From DASYYE01 sp035946955 (GTDB lineage Bacteria; Actinomycetota; Actinomycetes; Streptosporangiales; Streptosporangiaceae): a DNA stretch of 19,304 nt. The position numbers and the translations under genes are program-made. Under the pieces are notes generated by a model. The model was given only the letters and a program-made list of their open reading frames with translations. It was not told the DNA's origin and searched no databases. Location: assembly GCA_035946955.1 (NCBI GenBank), contig DASYYE010000547.1, positions 1 through 19,304 of the forward strand. The letters run 5' to 3'. Shown piece after piece: positions 1 through 8,413 of the stretch. How positions within the stretch are numbered: position 1 is the first letter of the stretch; the number at the start of each line of letters is the position of its first letter.

Positions 1-2
1 CG

Positions 3-3000
3 GCCTCGATCAACAACAGCAACATCGTGGGCCACACCGCTTACGGCGTCTACAACGCCGACCACAGCGTTGTGGTGGACGCCCGGAACAACTGGTGGGG
101 CGACCCGAGTGGGCCATCGCCCTACGGCAGCGGTAACGGCATCAACTACAGCGACTGCCCGCAGAACTGCATCTACTACGTCAACGCCGTGCCCTGGCTG
201 ACCGCGGCAGTAGGTACCACCCCCGCGCTCTCCCTCCAGCTCACCGGTCCGGCAGCGCTGTCCCTCGCCGGCGGTCAGTACTCGCCCAACCCATTTGACG
301 TCGTCGCGACGGTCACCAATACCGGCGGGGCAACGGCCACAAACGTGGTGGTGACACTATCGCTGCCAGGTGGACTATCGCCGGCGACCGGGTCATTCAG
401 CCAGAACATCGGCGACCTCGCCCCCGGCCAGCAGAAGCAGGCAACGTGGAGCGTTCACGCGGTCGGCCAGGCCCGGCAGACAACGCTCAGCTACCTGGCC
501 ACCGCCTCGTCGGCAAACGCGGCCACCCAGAACGCGGCGCAGTCGATCACGCTGCCCGGTGGCGTGATGACCGTTGACGCCATCTCTCCGACGCAGGGCG
601 GCAACGCCGGCCAGGTGACCGTCGACATCCGGGGCGGCGGCTTCGCGCCGGGACTGACCGTCCTGCTCGGTCCCCTGACCGGCCAGAACACCGTCGTCGA
701 GTCCCCCGAGTGGGTCCAGACAACATTCGACCTGACCAGCCAGAACCCTGGAGCGCTGATACTCACGGTCACCAACCCGAACGGCACAACCGCAGCCGCA
801 CCCCAGCCATTCACGGTCGTTAGCGGCGGCGAACCCGACCTGTCCGCGCAGATCGTTGCCCCCGCGGCATTCAGAACAGTAGACGGAGCCGTCCCCGCCG
901 ACGGCGTTCCCTTCTACATCGTCGTCCACAACAGCGGACTCATCGACGCTCAAAACGTGCGGCTCGACCTCGCAGCGACCCTAGGCCCGGCGGCCTCCCA
1001 GCCTGTATCCGCCTCGGCCACTACGGCGAACACGAGCCCCGTGCCGTCACTCCCGCTGCAAGTCGGCGGCAGCTTTACTACGAACATTAACCTCGTTCAT
1101 GCCGCCTCACTCGTGACGCTGCCCTTCAGACTAAATCCGTCGGCGACCAACTGCACAGCGGTAGGGGACCCATGCGTCGGCAAGTGGCAGACGGTTACGT
1201 CGGCGTATTTGCAGTTGTCCAAAAATTTGGCAAAGGTCACGGTTCTGGCAGTTACCGCTTACCTGGTGTGCCAACTTGCCCTCACTGATGAAGCCTTCGC
1301 TGACCCGTGCAGGCACTTGGGTCTCGAGCTTCAGATTTCAATGGACGAGTGGGATGCTAGTGCAGACGACTACGCCGACGCAGTCAATGCTTTGGAGGCC
1401 TGTCTTAAGAAGTACGGTTTGCCCCCTTCGGGGATACAGGTGCCTGCTAGCCGGTTCGGCCTCCTCTTCGTACCCCTGACTGATCCGATCAACGAGATCG
1501 TGACATTCCTTCAAAACCTGCAGAAGCTCATCCTTTCGTATATCGTGCCGCAGCCTCGGCAACATGCACCGCTGAATTCATCCCAGACGCCATGCCCCGT
1601 CAACTCTCTCGACCCCAACGATAAGTACGGACCAGCCGGTGTTGGCGTGGCCCGCTACGTCGATGGCTCAAGCCCCATGCCCTATGCCGTTGCCTTCGAG
1701 AACAAGCCAAACGCGACCGCTCCAGCTCAGCAGGTGGTCGTCACCGACCAACTGGACGCCAGCAAGCTCGATCTTGCGACGTTCGGCCTTGGCCCGATCT
1801 CCTTCGGCAACATACAGGTGGTGCCGCCGCCGGGCCTTTCGCAGTACTCCACTGACGTCGACTTGCGTCCCGCCACCAATCTCATCGTGCGGATCAACGC
1901 CGGCCTGGACAGGACCACCGGCCTGGCCACGTGGCGCTTCACGTCACTGGACCCGGCGACGATGCTGCCCACCACCAACCCGCTGGCCGGGTTCTTGCCG
2001 CCCGACACCTCACCGCCGCAAGGTGAGGGGAGCGTGCTGTTCACGGTCACGCCACGGTCAGGCCTGGCGGACGGGACCCAGATCCAGAACCAGGCGACCG
2101 TCGTGTTCGACCAGAACGCGCCCATCAACACTCCGGCCTGGCTAAACACCATCGATGCCCCCCCGCCGGTCATCAGCCGGGATACCAGCCAGGACAGCTG
2201 CTCGCTGCCCGGCACCAACGGCTGGTGCCGCGGCGTACAGACCGCCGGTTTCACGGCGAGCGATCCGGCGTCCGGTGTCGCGAGCCCCTGCACGGCAGAG
2301 CCAGGCCAAACCTGCTCGTTCACCCAATCGACCGCGACCGAGGGCAGCGCGGTCACCATTGCCTCCCGCCCGGCCACAAACGGCGCCGGCACCAGCAACC
2401 CCGGCATCACCGCCGGCCCGTTCAATATTGACTTCACCCCGCCAACCATCTCGCCCATCAGTGGCTTTACCCCGAACGGGCAGCAGGGCTGGTTTACCAA
2501 CGTGCCCGCCGTTGGCACCGTGAGCGCGACAGACGACATCTCCGGTGTCGCAAGCATTGACTGCACCGATGACCTCGGAGGCCTGACCGTGACCGGCAGT
2601 GGCGGAAGCCGCACACTTGCCGTGAGCGGTGACGGCATCCACCACCTGGCCTGCACCGCCACCGACGTGGCCGGCAACACCAGTGCGCCAACCACGCTGA
2701 CCGTCAACATCGACACAACCCCGCCTACCCTCACCTGCAATCAGGCCCCCACGTTCCTGCTCAACGGGCCTGGAAGCTCCATCTCTGCCGCGGTCACCGA
2801 TGCCACCTCTGGCCCCGCCACCCCCACTGTCTCGGCCCTGGCTAACGTGACGACCGCCGGGCAGAAAACGGTCACCCTCACCGGCTACGACAACGCTGGG
2901 AACTCGGCCACGGTCACCTGCCCATACCAGGTCACCTACATGTTCAGCGGCTTCGTGGCGCCGGTGAACAACCCGCCCACCATCAACACCGGCAAGGCCG

Positions 3001-3287
3001 GACGAACTTACCCGGTCAAATGGCAGCTCACCGACGCCAACGGAGCGTTCATCAGCGCGCTCAGCGCCGTCACCAGCATCACGTACAAGCCAACCTCCTG
3101 CGCAAACTTCACCGGCGACCCAACCGACGCCCTGGGGACCTCCACAACCGGAGGCACCAGCCTGCGCTACGACAGCACGGCCAACCAATACGTCTACAAC
3201 TGGGCGACCCCCGGTCCTGGCTGCTACACCCTGTTCCTCAAACTCGACAGCGGCCAGGTCTTCCCGGCCTACTTCCAGCTCTCATGA
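3..3287 (+). CDS. Giant secreted multidomain surface protein (beta-helix end, CARDB/TIG/Ig-like, PxKF C-terminus), 5' partial
   Basis: The reading frame is open from base 3 and enters the window mid-protein, so the GTG at 27 is unlikely to be the true start. The first 60 residues, with an NNWWGDPSGPSP stretch, look like the end of a right-handed parallel beta-helix. Then follow a CARDB-like domain (about 219-560), a TIG/IPT domain (about 564-825) and a second CARDB-like domain (about 836-1125). A different-looking insertion occupies about 1125-1600. A domain opening with SLDPNDKYGPAG and containing TDQLD and VVFDQNAPI (1605-2160) matches a widespread extracellular repeat family. Several Ig-like segments marked by TPPTI/TPPTL and DVAGNTS follow. 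The C-terminus (about 2940-3285) is the PxKF-type domain with TYPVKWQL. No sortase motif or C-terminal membrane helix is visible, so I infer a secreted adhesive or cell-surface protein. Ligand unknown. Confidence 0.85.
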   Translation, partial: ASINNSNIVGHTAYGVYNADHSVVVDARNNWWGDPSGPSPYGSGNGINYSDCPQNCIYYVNAVPWLTAAVGTTPALSLQLTGPAALSLAGGQYSPNPFDVVATVTNTGGATATNVVVTLSLPGGLSPATGSFSQNIGDLAPGQQKQATWSVHAVGQARQTTLSYLATASSANAATQNAAQSITLPGGVMTVDAISPTQGGNAGQVTVDIRGGGFAPGLTVLLGPLTGQNTVVESPEWVQTTFDLTSQNPGALILTVTNPNGTTAAAPQPFTVVSGGEPDLSAQIVAPAAFRTVDGAVPADGVPFYIVVHNSGLIDAQNVRLDLAATLGPAASQPVSASATTANTSPVPSLPLQVGGSFTTNINLVHAASLVTLPFRLNPSATNCTAVGDPCVGKWQTVTSAYLQLSKNLAKVTVLAVTAYLVCQLALTDEAFADPCRHLGLELQISMDEWDASADDYADAVNALEACLKKYGLPPSGIQVPASRFGLLFVPLTDPINEIVTFLQNLQKLILSYIVPQPRQHAPLNSSQTPCPVNSLDPNDKYGPAGVGVARYVDGSSPMPYAVAFENKPNATAPAQQVVVTDQLDASKLDLATFGLGPISFGNIQVVPPPGLSQYSTDVDLRPATNLIVRINAGLDRTTGLATWRFTSLDPATMLPTTNPLAGFLPPDTSPPQGEGSVLFTVTPRSGLADGTQIQNQATVVFDQNAPINTPAWLNTIDAPPPVISRDTSQDSCSLPGTNGWCRGVQTAGFTASDPASGVASPCTAEPGQTCSFTQSTATEGSAVTIASRPATNGAGTSNPGITAGPFNIDFTPPTISPISGFTPNGQQGWFTNVPAVGTVSATDDISGVASIDCTDDLGGLTVTGSGGSRTLAVSGDGIHHLACTATDVAGNTSAPTTLTVNIDTTPPTLTCNQAPTFLLNGPGSSISAAVTDATSGPATPTVSALANVTTAGQKTVTLTGYDNAGNSATVTCPYQVTYMFSGFVAPVNNPPTINTGKAGRTYPVKWQLTDANGAFISALSAVTSITYKPTSCANFTGDPTDALGTSTTGGTSLRYDSTANQYVYNWATPGPGCYTLFLKLDSGQVFPAYFQLS

Positions 3288-3332
3288 GCCGTCTCGGGCA
3301 TTCGGGCAGCCAAGCCCCCAGCATCTAACAAC

Positions 3333-3371
3333 CCGTGCCATCGCACAGCCACACCCATCATGGCTGCACGG
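3333..3371 (+). terminator. Hairpin downstream of the giant surface protein
   Basis: CCGTGC (3333-3338) pairs with GCACGG (3366-3371), and an inner AGCCA (3347-3351) pairs with TGGCT (3361-3365) around a 9-base loop. It lies 46 bases after the stop codon. There is no T-run, which is common for actinomycete terminators, so the assignment rests on position and pairing. Confidence 0.5.
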
Positions 3372-3961
3372 TTCGTCGGCTGACCGGAAGAGAATGCCAC
3401 CGGAGTGGTGCTGCCACCAGGCCGGGCAGCTTACGCGTGGCCTCGGGCTTTGACCTCTTGGCCCGAACCCTGGAGGACTATGGTGGGTTCTGGCCCGCGC
3501 CCGAGCGAACCTAACGCGAGCAAATCACTCGCCGACGCCGAACACCAACTCGGAGCCGAATTTGACATGCTTCACGATTCCAAGGACGCAGCGGCGACCG
3601 CAGCGATCTCATCGACTACGCCCTGGACTAGGACTCCAGCACATTCCGTGACATCAATACCCTGGCTGACCTGAACAACTCCGCGCCCCACGGGGACATT
3701 AGGTTCGGTCGTTTTACCGTTGCAATTTGGCAGCGCTGGAACGCACAGAACTGGTGGATCTGGCTGTTCGCGCCACAACATAGCCGACCACCAGATACCC
3801 GATCCGATTCGGCGGTCTGGCGCAGGCGCTGGGATGCTGCGAAGGCTGGGGCTGTGACCTGGTGTAACTGCCACGAGCGGTTTAGCGTGAGGTTCTCGTT
3901 GTCTTGCTGGGGCCTCGGCTGGCCCAGCATCGGGGTCTCAGCCCGAGCCCCGGAGGTACCC
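3372..3961. other. 590-bp stretch without an intact gene; possible decayed coding sequence
   Basis: No ORF here has a convincing start, length and family. Short plus-strand stretches read like protein but are broken by stops. One near 3438-3510 contains GFDLLARTLEDYGGFWP and stops. Another, after a TAG near 3630, reads FRDINTLADLNNSAPHGDIR and then a Trp-rich segment, and runs in frame into the recombinase that follows. These may be fragments of an older gene. The end of the stretch carries the recombinase ribosome binding site GGAGG at 3952-3956. Confidence 0.4.
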
Positions 3962-4880
3962 ATGGCTACCACGACCCCGTCCGCCGCGCTGGTCCCCGTC
4001 ACGCCTGTCTTCGCGAACACTGAGCGGCTCGCCTTAGCCGGGTTCCCGGCCGGCTACAGCGGCCTGACTCGCCAGGCTTACGAACTGGACTTGCGCCAGT
4101 ACGCGGCCTGGTGCCAGCAGCACCAGATCCCGCCTGTTCGCCGCTCGCCGCGCCGACATCGAGTGCTTCGCCCGCGACCTGGAAGCCCGCAGCCGCGCCC
4201 GCGCCACCATCACCCGCCGGCTATGCACCATCGCCGGGTTCTACCGCTACGCCGTCGAGGAAGAGCTCCTCGACCACTCACCCGCCGCGCATGTCCGCCG
4301 GCCGCGCCTGGACTACGAGTCCCATGCCACCGGCCTGGACCGCAACGAGCTCGGCGCGCTGCTTGTCGCGGCTGGGCTCGGCCCGCCCGCCGAGCACGCA
4401 CTGATCTCCCTCCTAGCGCTCAACGGGCTGCGCGTGTCGGAGGCCACCGGCGCCGACATCGAAGCCCTCGGCGTCGAGCGCGGCCACCGGACCCTGGTAA
4501 TCACCCGCAAGGGCGGCAAGGTCGTGACGATCCCGCTCGCTCCGCGGACCGCACGGGCCATCGACTTGGCCATGGGCGAGCGCACCGAGGGCCCGATCTT
4601 CCTCGCCGCGGACGGGAAACGGCTGGACCGGCACGGCGCCGCCCGGGTCGTCCGCCGGGCGGCCCGCCGGGCCGGGATCACCAAGCATGTCGGGCCGCAC
4701 ACCCTGAGACACGCGTTCATCACCGCCGCGCTCGATGCAGGCGTTCCGCTCCGGGATGTGCAAGAAGCTGCCTCGCACGCCGACCCGCGGACCACCATGC
4801 GCTATGACCGGGCCCGCACCTCGCTGGACCGGCATGCCACCTATATCGTCGCCGCCTACATCGCCGGAGCAGCCAGGTAA
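3962..4880 (+). pseudogene. Tyrosine recombinase / phage-type integrase, interrupted by a one-base frameshift
   Basis: The ATG at 3962 has GGAGG five bases upstream. The first part encodes a SAM-like core-binding domain (ERLALAGF, SGLTRQAYELDLRQYAAWC). Near 4130-4134 the frame breaks: reading must skip one base, from ATC CCG to CTG TTC GCC, to enter the frame that stays open to the TAA at 4878-4880. The downstream part holds the complete catalytic set of the family: Arg in LNGLRVSEA, Lys in RKGGK, HxxR in PHTLRHAF, His in ASHADPR and the nucleophile Tyr in MRYDRAR. The family cuts and rejoins DNA at attachment or resolution sites. Apart from the frameshift nothing is missing, so this is a recent pseudogene, a sequencing error or a recoded gene. 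A shorter catalytic fragment could start at GTG 4434. No flanking att repeats were recognised. Confidence 0.85.
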
Positions 4881-4894
4881 ACACAACAGCACTA

Positions 4895-4930
4895 CTGATC
4901 CGCCTGGCTGGGTTAGGCCAGGCGGATCAG
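4895..4930 (+). terminator. Perfect 14-bp hairpin after the recombinase
   Basis: CTGATCCGCCTGGC (4895-4908) pairs without mismatch with GCCAGGCGGATCAG (4917-4930) around an 8-base loop. It begins 14 bases after the recombinase stop codon. There is no U-tract. A transcription terminator is the simplest reading; a recombination or binding site linked to the adjacent recombinase is an alternative. Confidence 0.7.
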
Positions 4931-5311
4931 CCATGGGCAATAGTGATCACCGCGCCGCCCGCGAGCCGCCGTTCGGCGCGGCCATTGGCCTCTCAGTGCT
5001 CACCGGCTGCGGCGCACCGATCAGGTCGATCTGGCACGCCGCGACCACCCGGAGGCGTGCACCCGAATGTGCTGCCGCGCGCGGCACGGGGCTGTGCGGG
5101 CCAGATGTCCCGGCTGAGCTGGATCCGCGCCCTGGGACGGGCGGGTGCACCGGCATCTTGATCCTCGGGTGTCCGGCCTGTGGCGTGCCTCCGGGTACCG
5201 TGACATGAGAGCGGTCACCCGCCGGATTGGGCACCTGGGGTCACGATCAGGTACTGGGCCGGCCCCGGCCGTGAGCCGGGCAATCTGCAGATGCCGAAGA
5301 TGGAGCCCGAG
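4931..5311. other. Intergenic stretch, no gene supported
   Basis: ORFs on both strands here lack family features and look like by-products of high GC. I see no convincing promoter for the downstream ohr gene and no regulator gene of the OhrR type. Confidence 0.5.
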
Positions 5312-5749
5312 ATGGCGCGAGTTCTTTACACGGCGGAGGCAACCGTCACCGGCGGCCGCGCAAGCGGCCACAGGCGCACCGCTGACGGAGCCCTGGACGT
5401 GCAGCTCCGCTCGCCGAAGGAGATGGGCGGCGAGGGCGGTGGCACGAACCCGGAACAGCTGTTCGCCGTGGGTTATGCGGCCTGCTTCGAGAGTGCCCTG
5501 GGCGTGGTCGGCCGCCGTGAACGCGCCGAGGTGGGTGATGTCTCGATCGACAGCCGTGTGAGCCTGCTGCCCACCGGGGAGCGTGGTTTCAAGCTCGCTG
5601 TGGAGCTTGACGTAACCCTGCCGCAGGTTCAGGACCTTGAGCAGGCGGCGCGGATCGTCGCTGCCGCTCATCAGGTGTGCCCGTACTCCAATGCCACCCG
5701 GGGCAACATCGACGTGACGCTGACGGTGAACGGCCGGGACATCGGCTGA
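5312..5749 (+). CDS. ohr: Organic hydroperoxide resistance protein, Ohr/OsmC family
   Basis: Ohr proteins are cytoplasmic thiol peroxidases that reduce organic and fatty-acid hydroperoxides, usually recycled through lipoyl or related dithiols. The product, 145 residues from the ATG at 5312, matches the usual length of about 140. Both redox cysteines stand in diagnostic contexts: GYAACF (Cys58) and CPYSNATRGN (Cys123). The conserved N-terminal opening VLYTAEATVTGGRxG and the NPEQLF segment are also present. I prefer ATG 5312 because GGAG (5302-5305) lies six bases before it; in-frame ATGs at 5291 and 5300 have poorer sites. In many bacteria ohr is paired with the MarR-type regulator ohrR, but none is visible beside it. 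The gene appears monocistronic and ordinary in codon usage. Confidence 0.93.
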   Translation: MARVLYTAEATVTGGRASGHRRTADGALDVQLRSPKEMGGEGGGTNPEQLFAVGYAACFESALGVVGRRERAEVGDVSIDSRVSLLPTGERGFKLAVELDVTLPQVQDLEQAARIVAAAHQVCPYSNATRGNIDVTLTVNGRDIG

Positions 5750-6166
5750 ACCGCTGTCCGGTAGCGATGATCTCCCCGTCCGCCACCTCCGGCGGCAGTA
5801 GTTCCGCAGGGCAGGCTGCCCGGGAAGTTCATGTCCTAACAATTGGTCCGCGGAGCGGCCTGTCGGCTGCAAGTTCAGAGGCGACCCCGCACCGGTCACA
5901 GTCCGCAACATGATCGCGGAGCCAGCGCGCGCAGTCCCGCCCGGTGTGGTTGCGGTTCGTGGCCTTTGTGCTGCAGCGGCGTGGCCCGACTGGCGGTTCT
6001 GCGGGCGACGCCGGCGCCACGGCCTGCGCTGGCCCGCCTTGCCCGGCGGTCCGGGCGGCCTGGCCGGCTTGCCGCCGGTGGGGAGTCCCTGCTACCTATC
6101 TATGACTGAACCCGGAATCAGGCGGTCTGGTCGCATCTGGCCCATGTCCTCGCAGTCATCGCCACG
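5750..6166. other. 417-bp stretch without a supported gene
   Basis: Plus- and minus-strand ORFs in this stretch have no recognisable domain and carry Arg/Pro-rich translations typical of wrong frames. A possible in-frame upstream extension of the next gene begins after a TGA at 6107-6109, but contains no usual start codon before GTG 6167. Confidence 0.4.
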
Positions 6167-6580
6167 GTGCTGGCCCTGGCCGGGTTCGCCGCGGGGCTCA
6201 CCCTCGCCACCCGCTTCCGCTTCCCTGGGCCCGCCGCCCGGGTCAGGGGCTCCGCGCTGGTCTACGCAGGCGCGACCACGGCGGGCATGGTCCTGGCTGG
6301 CAGACGGGGCACCGCACGCCTGGAACTAGGTGAGGACGGGGTGACCATCCGCAGCCACGGGCCATTCCGCCCGGCCGTCCGCTGGGAAGCCCGCTACCTC
6401 GAGATCAGCCAGGTCCAGACGGTCCAGGTGCGCGGCACGTCAGGTCTGCTGCTGCGCGGCCCTGGCCGGCCGGTCGCGTTCTGGACTCCGCGGTGGGCCG
6501 AGATCGCCGACCTGCTCGAGCTCCGCGCCGTCCCCGTCAGCCGTGACGTGACGAAGACCAGCCCGAAGGACTTCTCCTGA
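6167..6580 (+). CDS. Small membrane protein with PH-like soluble domain (hypothetical)
   Basis: The product has about 137 residues. The first 15 residues, and an in-frame hydrophobic segment before the GTG (HVLAVIATVLALAGF), form one membrane helix. A second lies around residues 28-44 (VYAGATTAGMVLAG). The rest alternates hydrophobic and polar residues (ARLELGEDGVTIRS, VRWEARYLEISQVQTV) in the manner of bacterial PH-like domains. Family assignment is only by appearance. The start is uncertain: GTG 6167 cuts into the hydrophobic helix, while ATG 6102 opens a different frame (MTEPGIRRSG), so a small indel between them may have broken the N-terminus. Function unknown; nothing nearby suggests a partner. 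Confidence 0.55.
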   Translation: MLALAGFAAGLTLATRFRFPGPAARVRGSALVYAGATTAGMVLAGRRGTARLELGEDGVTIRSHGPFRPAVRWEARYLEISQVQTVQVRGTSGLLLRGPGRPVAFWTPRWAEIADLLELRAVPVSRDVTKTSPKDFS

Positions 6581-6858
6581 GAGCCAGCCGCCTCCAGCAC
6601 CGCGGCCACAACGGGTCACGATCTCCACGCCACGACCAGTGTGGACCGCCCCCACGAATCCGGTGACCCACTCAACCAATAGCTTGACGCACAGTCCCGC
6701 CCAATTCGTTCGTTCTGCATGGGTATTGAGCTCTGTCGCTGTCGGCCTGGATGGGTGCAGAGCTGGGTGATCGGAGCGGGCTGGCGGGTTTTTGGCGTAT
6801 CTGCGATCAGGTTTACATGCGTGTGTTCTTCTGCCCCGGGCGGTGGTCTGGGTGGTGT

Positions 6859-7623
6859 TCATGTGGCGGGTGCAGTGCCGGCGGGCAGGGGAGCGCTGGC
6901 CTGGCTGTCTGCCGGATGCGCTGGTGGGGGGGAGCCGGCCTGGTCTTGCAGGCTGGCGGTGATCCAGGCGGCGCCGAAGGAGAACACTGCGATGGCCTCC
7001 AGCAGGTAGAGCAGTGGCCAGTTGCTGCCCACGCCCAGCAGGCCGGTGATGAGGGCGGCGGTGACCGCGGCGATGACGGCGCAGCCGCTGGTGAGGTAGA
7101 TGGTGCCAGCGGGCCGGCCGGATGTCGCGGCCCTGCGGCGTCCGGCAAGGAACACGAAGCAGAACGCGCCGAGGGTGAGCAGCAGCGCCCCGGCCGCGGT
7201 GTGGTGCAGGTAGTCCACCCACTGCGGCTCGCGCGGCGTGCCGGGCCCGGGGGCGGTTGGGTTGAAGGCCACCAACAGTGCGCAGACGCCGGCCGCGCTG
7301 CTGCAGATGTCTTGCAGTCTGGTGTGCCGGTAACCGATCAGGAACACGCCGATCGCGCACAGCGAGCCGACGAAGACATCCCGGGCTGTGGTCCAGTATG
7401 AGCCGCTCATCGACGTCGGGATGATCACGAACGCCGGTCCGTGATGCCAGAAGTGCCGGACCCAGTTCACCGTGATCAGCCCGGCCGGCAGGAAGACCCC
7501 GATGGCCCCGATGCCTAGCCGCAGCAGCCTGACTGTCTCGGCATCCTGCTTCCTGTCCTTGCGCGGCAATGCCAGGGTGAGCAGCTTGCCGCTGGTCCTG
7601 GCGCGCGGTGCAATGGCGTCCAT
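6859..7623 (-). CDS. Six-helix integral membrane protein of unknown function
   Basis: The 254-residue product starts at an ATG (7623-7621) with GGAGGG about ten bases upstream. It has a basic cytoplasmic N-terminus of about 30 residues. Six predicted membrane helices lie near residues 33-52, 81-98, 105-121, 141-160, 174-198 and 202-225. The segment SGSYWTTARDVFVGSLCA before helix 2 resembles a motif I associate with an uncharacterised bacterial membrane family, but I cannot name it with certainty. The C-terminus is Pro/Ala-rich and probably disordered. It is a single gene, convergent with 6167-6580. No catalytic motif, substrate or partner can be read from the sequence. Confidence 0.75.
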   Translation of the reverse strand: MDAIAPRARTSGKLLTLALPRKDRKQDAETVRLLRLGIGAIGVFLPAGLITVNWVRHFWHHGPAFVIIPTSMSGSYWTTARDVFVGSLCAIGVFLIGYRHTRLQDICSSAAGVCALLVAFNPTAPGPGTPREPQWVDYLHHTAAGALLLTLGAFCFVFLAGRRRAATSGRPAGTIYLTSGCAVIAAVTAALITGLLGVGSNWPLLYLLEAIAVFSFGAAWITASLQDQAGSPPPAHPADSQASAPLPAGTAPAT

Positions 7624-8413
7624 GAGCTGGTTTCCCTCCCCGTTGCTGGTTCCCTGTCCCTGCGGGCGGGCGGAGGCAGGAAGCGCTGTGATGTGCCAGC
7701 AAACCCCGAAACCGGCGCCGCATTACTGATTTGGAGGGGCCGGGGGCCCGGCTGGATGCGCACAGGGCGGTGCCGGGCAGGACAGACTTGCCTTACCTTC
7801 CCATCCACCAGCCACGCCACCAAGCAGGCCTCAGCCGCGGTCCACGCGGCAGACACGGAACCGGCTGATGGATCTGTGTCCCCGCTGCCCGGTTGCGGTC
7901 CCTGGCCCGGGACCGGGGGCCGGGCAGTGAACCGAGGCCTTCGACGCGGCGCTGGTGGATGCCATGATCGAGAGGGCGACGACCTAGCCACCCAGCCCCA
8001 GGTGGACGCGCCAGCCGGGCGCCGGGAGCGGACGGCCCACGTTGGGGTCACCACCAGGGCCACCTACGAGCAACGGCGGCGAAGCACACGGCGAAAAAAC
8101 ACGACGACTACCACTTCGTGACTGGACGCGCCTGCCACGCGATAGAGGCACGCTCGGAGCCGCCTTACGGTGTCAGTCCCGGCGTGTCGGCGTTGGTGTT
8201 CATGCGGCACCGGACGGGGTGTTCTGTACGCCGCTTCCCGGGGTTGGTTGGCAGCGGCCGGTGAGTGGTGGGGTTTGAGCGGTTGCTGGCCCAGCGGGCT
8301 GGCTGTCAGGTGCGGCAGGCGCAGGAGGTGTGGGTGGCCGTGAACTGGGGAAGGCCGGGGGGCGTGTAGGAAGTTGACGCCGGGGCTCTGCTCACACCAG
8401 CCGGAGGGGTGCT
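7624..8413. other. 790-bp stretch without an intact gene
   Basis: This holds the upstream region of two divergent genes, the six-helix membrane protein on the left and the beta-propeller on the right. A short plus-strand stretch near 7931-7988 reads EAFDAALVDAMIERATT and ends at TAG, like the tail of a lost gene. Other ORFs on both strands have no recognisable features. The right end carries GGAGG (8403-8407), six bases before the propeller start. I could not place a clear -35/-10 pair. Confidence 0.4.

Noticed and set aside
1727..2740. 337-codon minus-strand ORF
   Set aside because: It is antisense to the clearly coding giant surface protein, and its translation has no domain; long antisense ORFs are expected at this GC content.
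2142..3188. 348-codon minus-strand ORF
   Set aside because: Gly/Arg/Val-rich translation antisense to the Ig-like and PxKF part of the surface protein; a shadow.
3405..3674. 89-codon plus-strand ORF
   Set aside because: No ribosome binding site and no recognisable feature, with competing protein-like fragments in other frames; treated as decayed sequence.
5021..5911. 296-codon minus-strand ORF
   Set aside because: It is antisense to ohr, whose motifs are unmistakable.
6440..7723. 427-codon minus-strand ORF
   Set aside because: It runs in another frame of the same strand over the real six-helix membrane protein and is His/Arg/Pro-rich; the membrane-protein frame is far more convincing.
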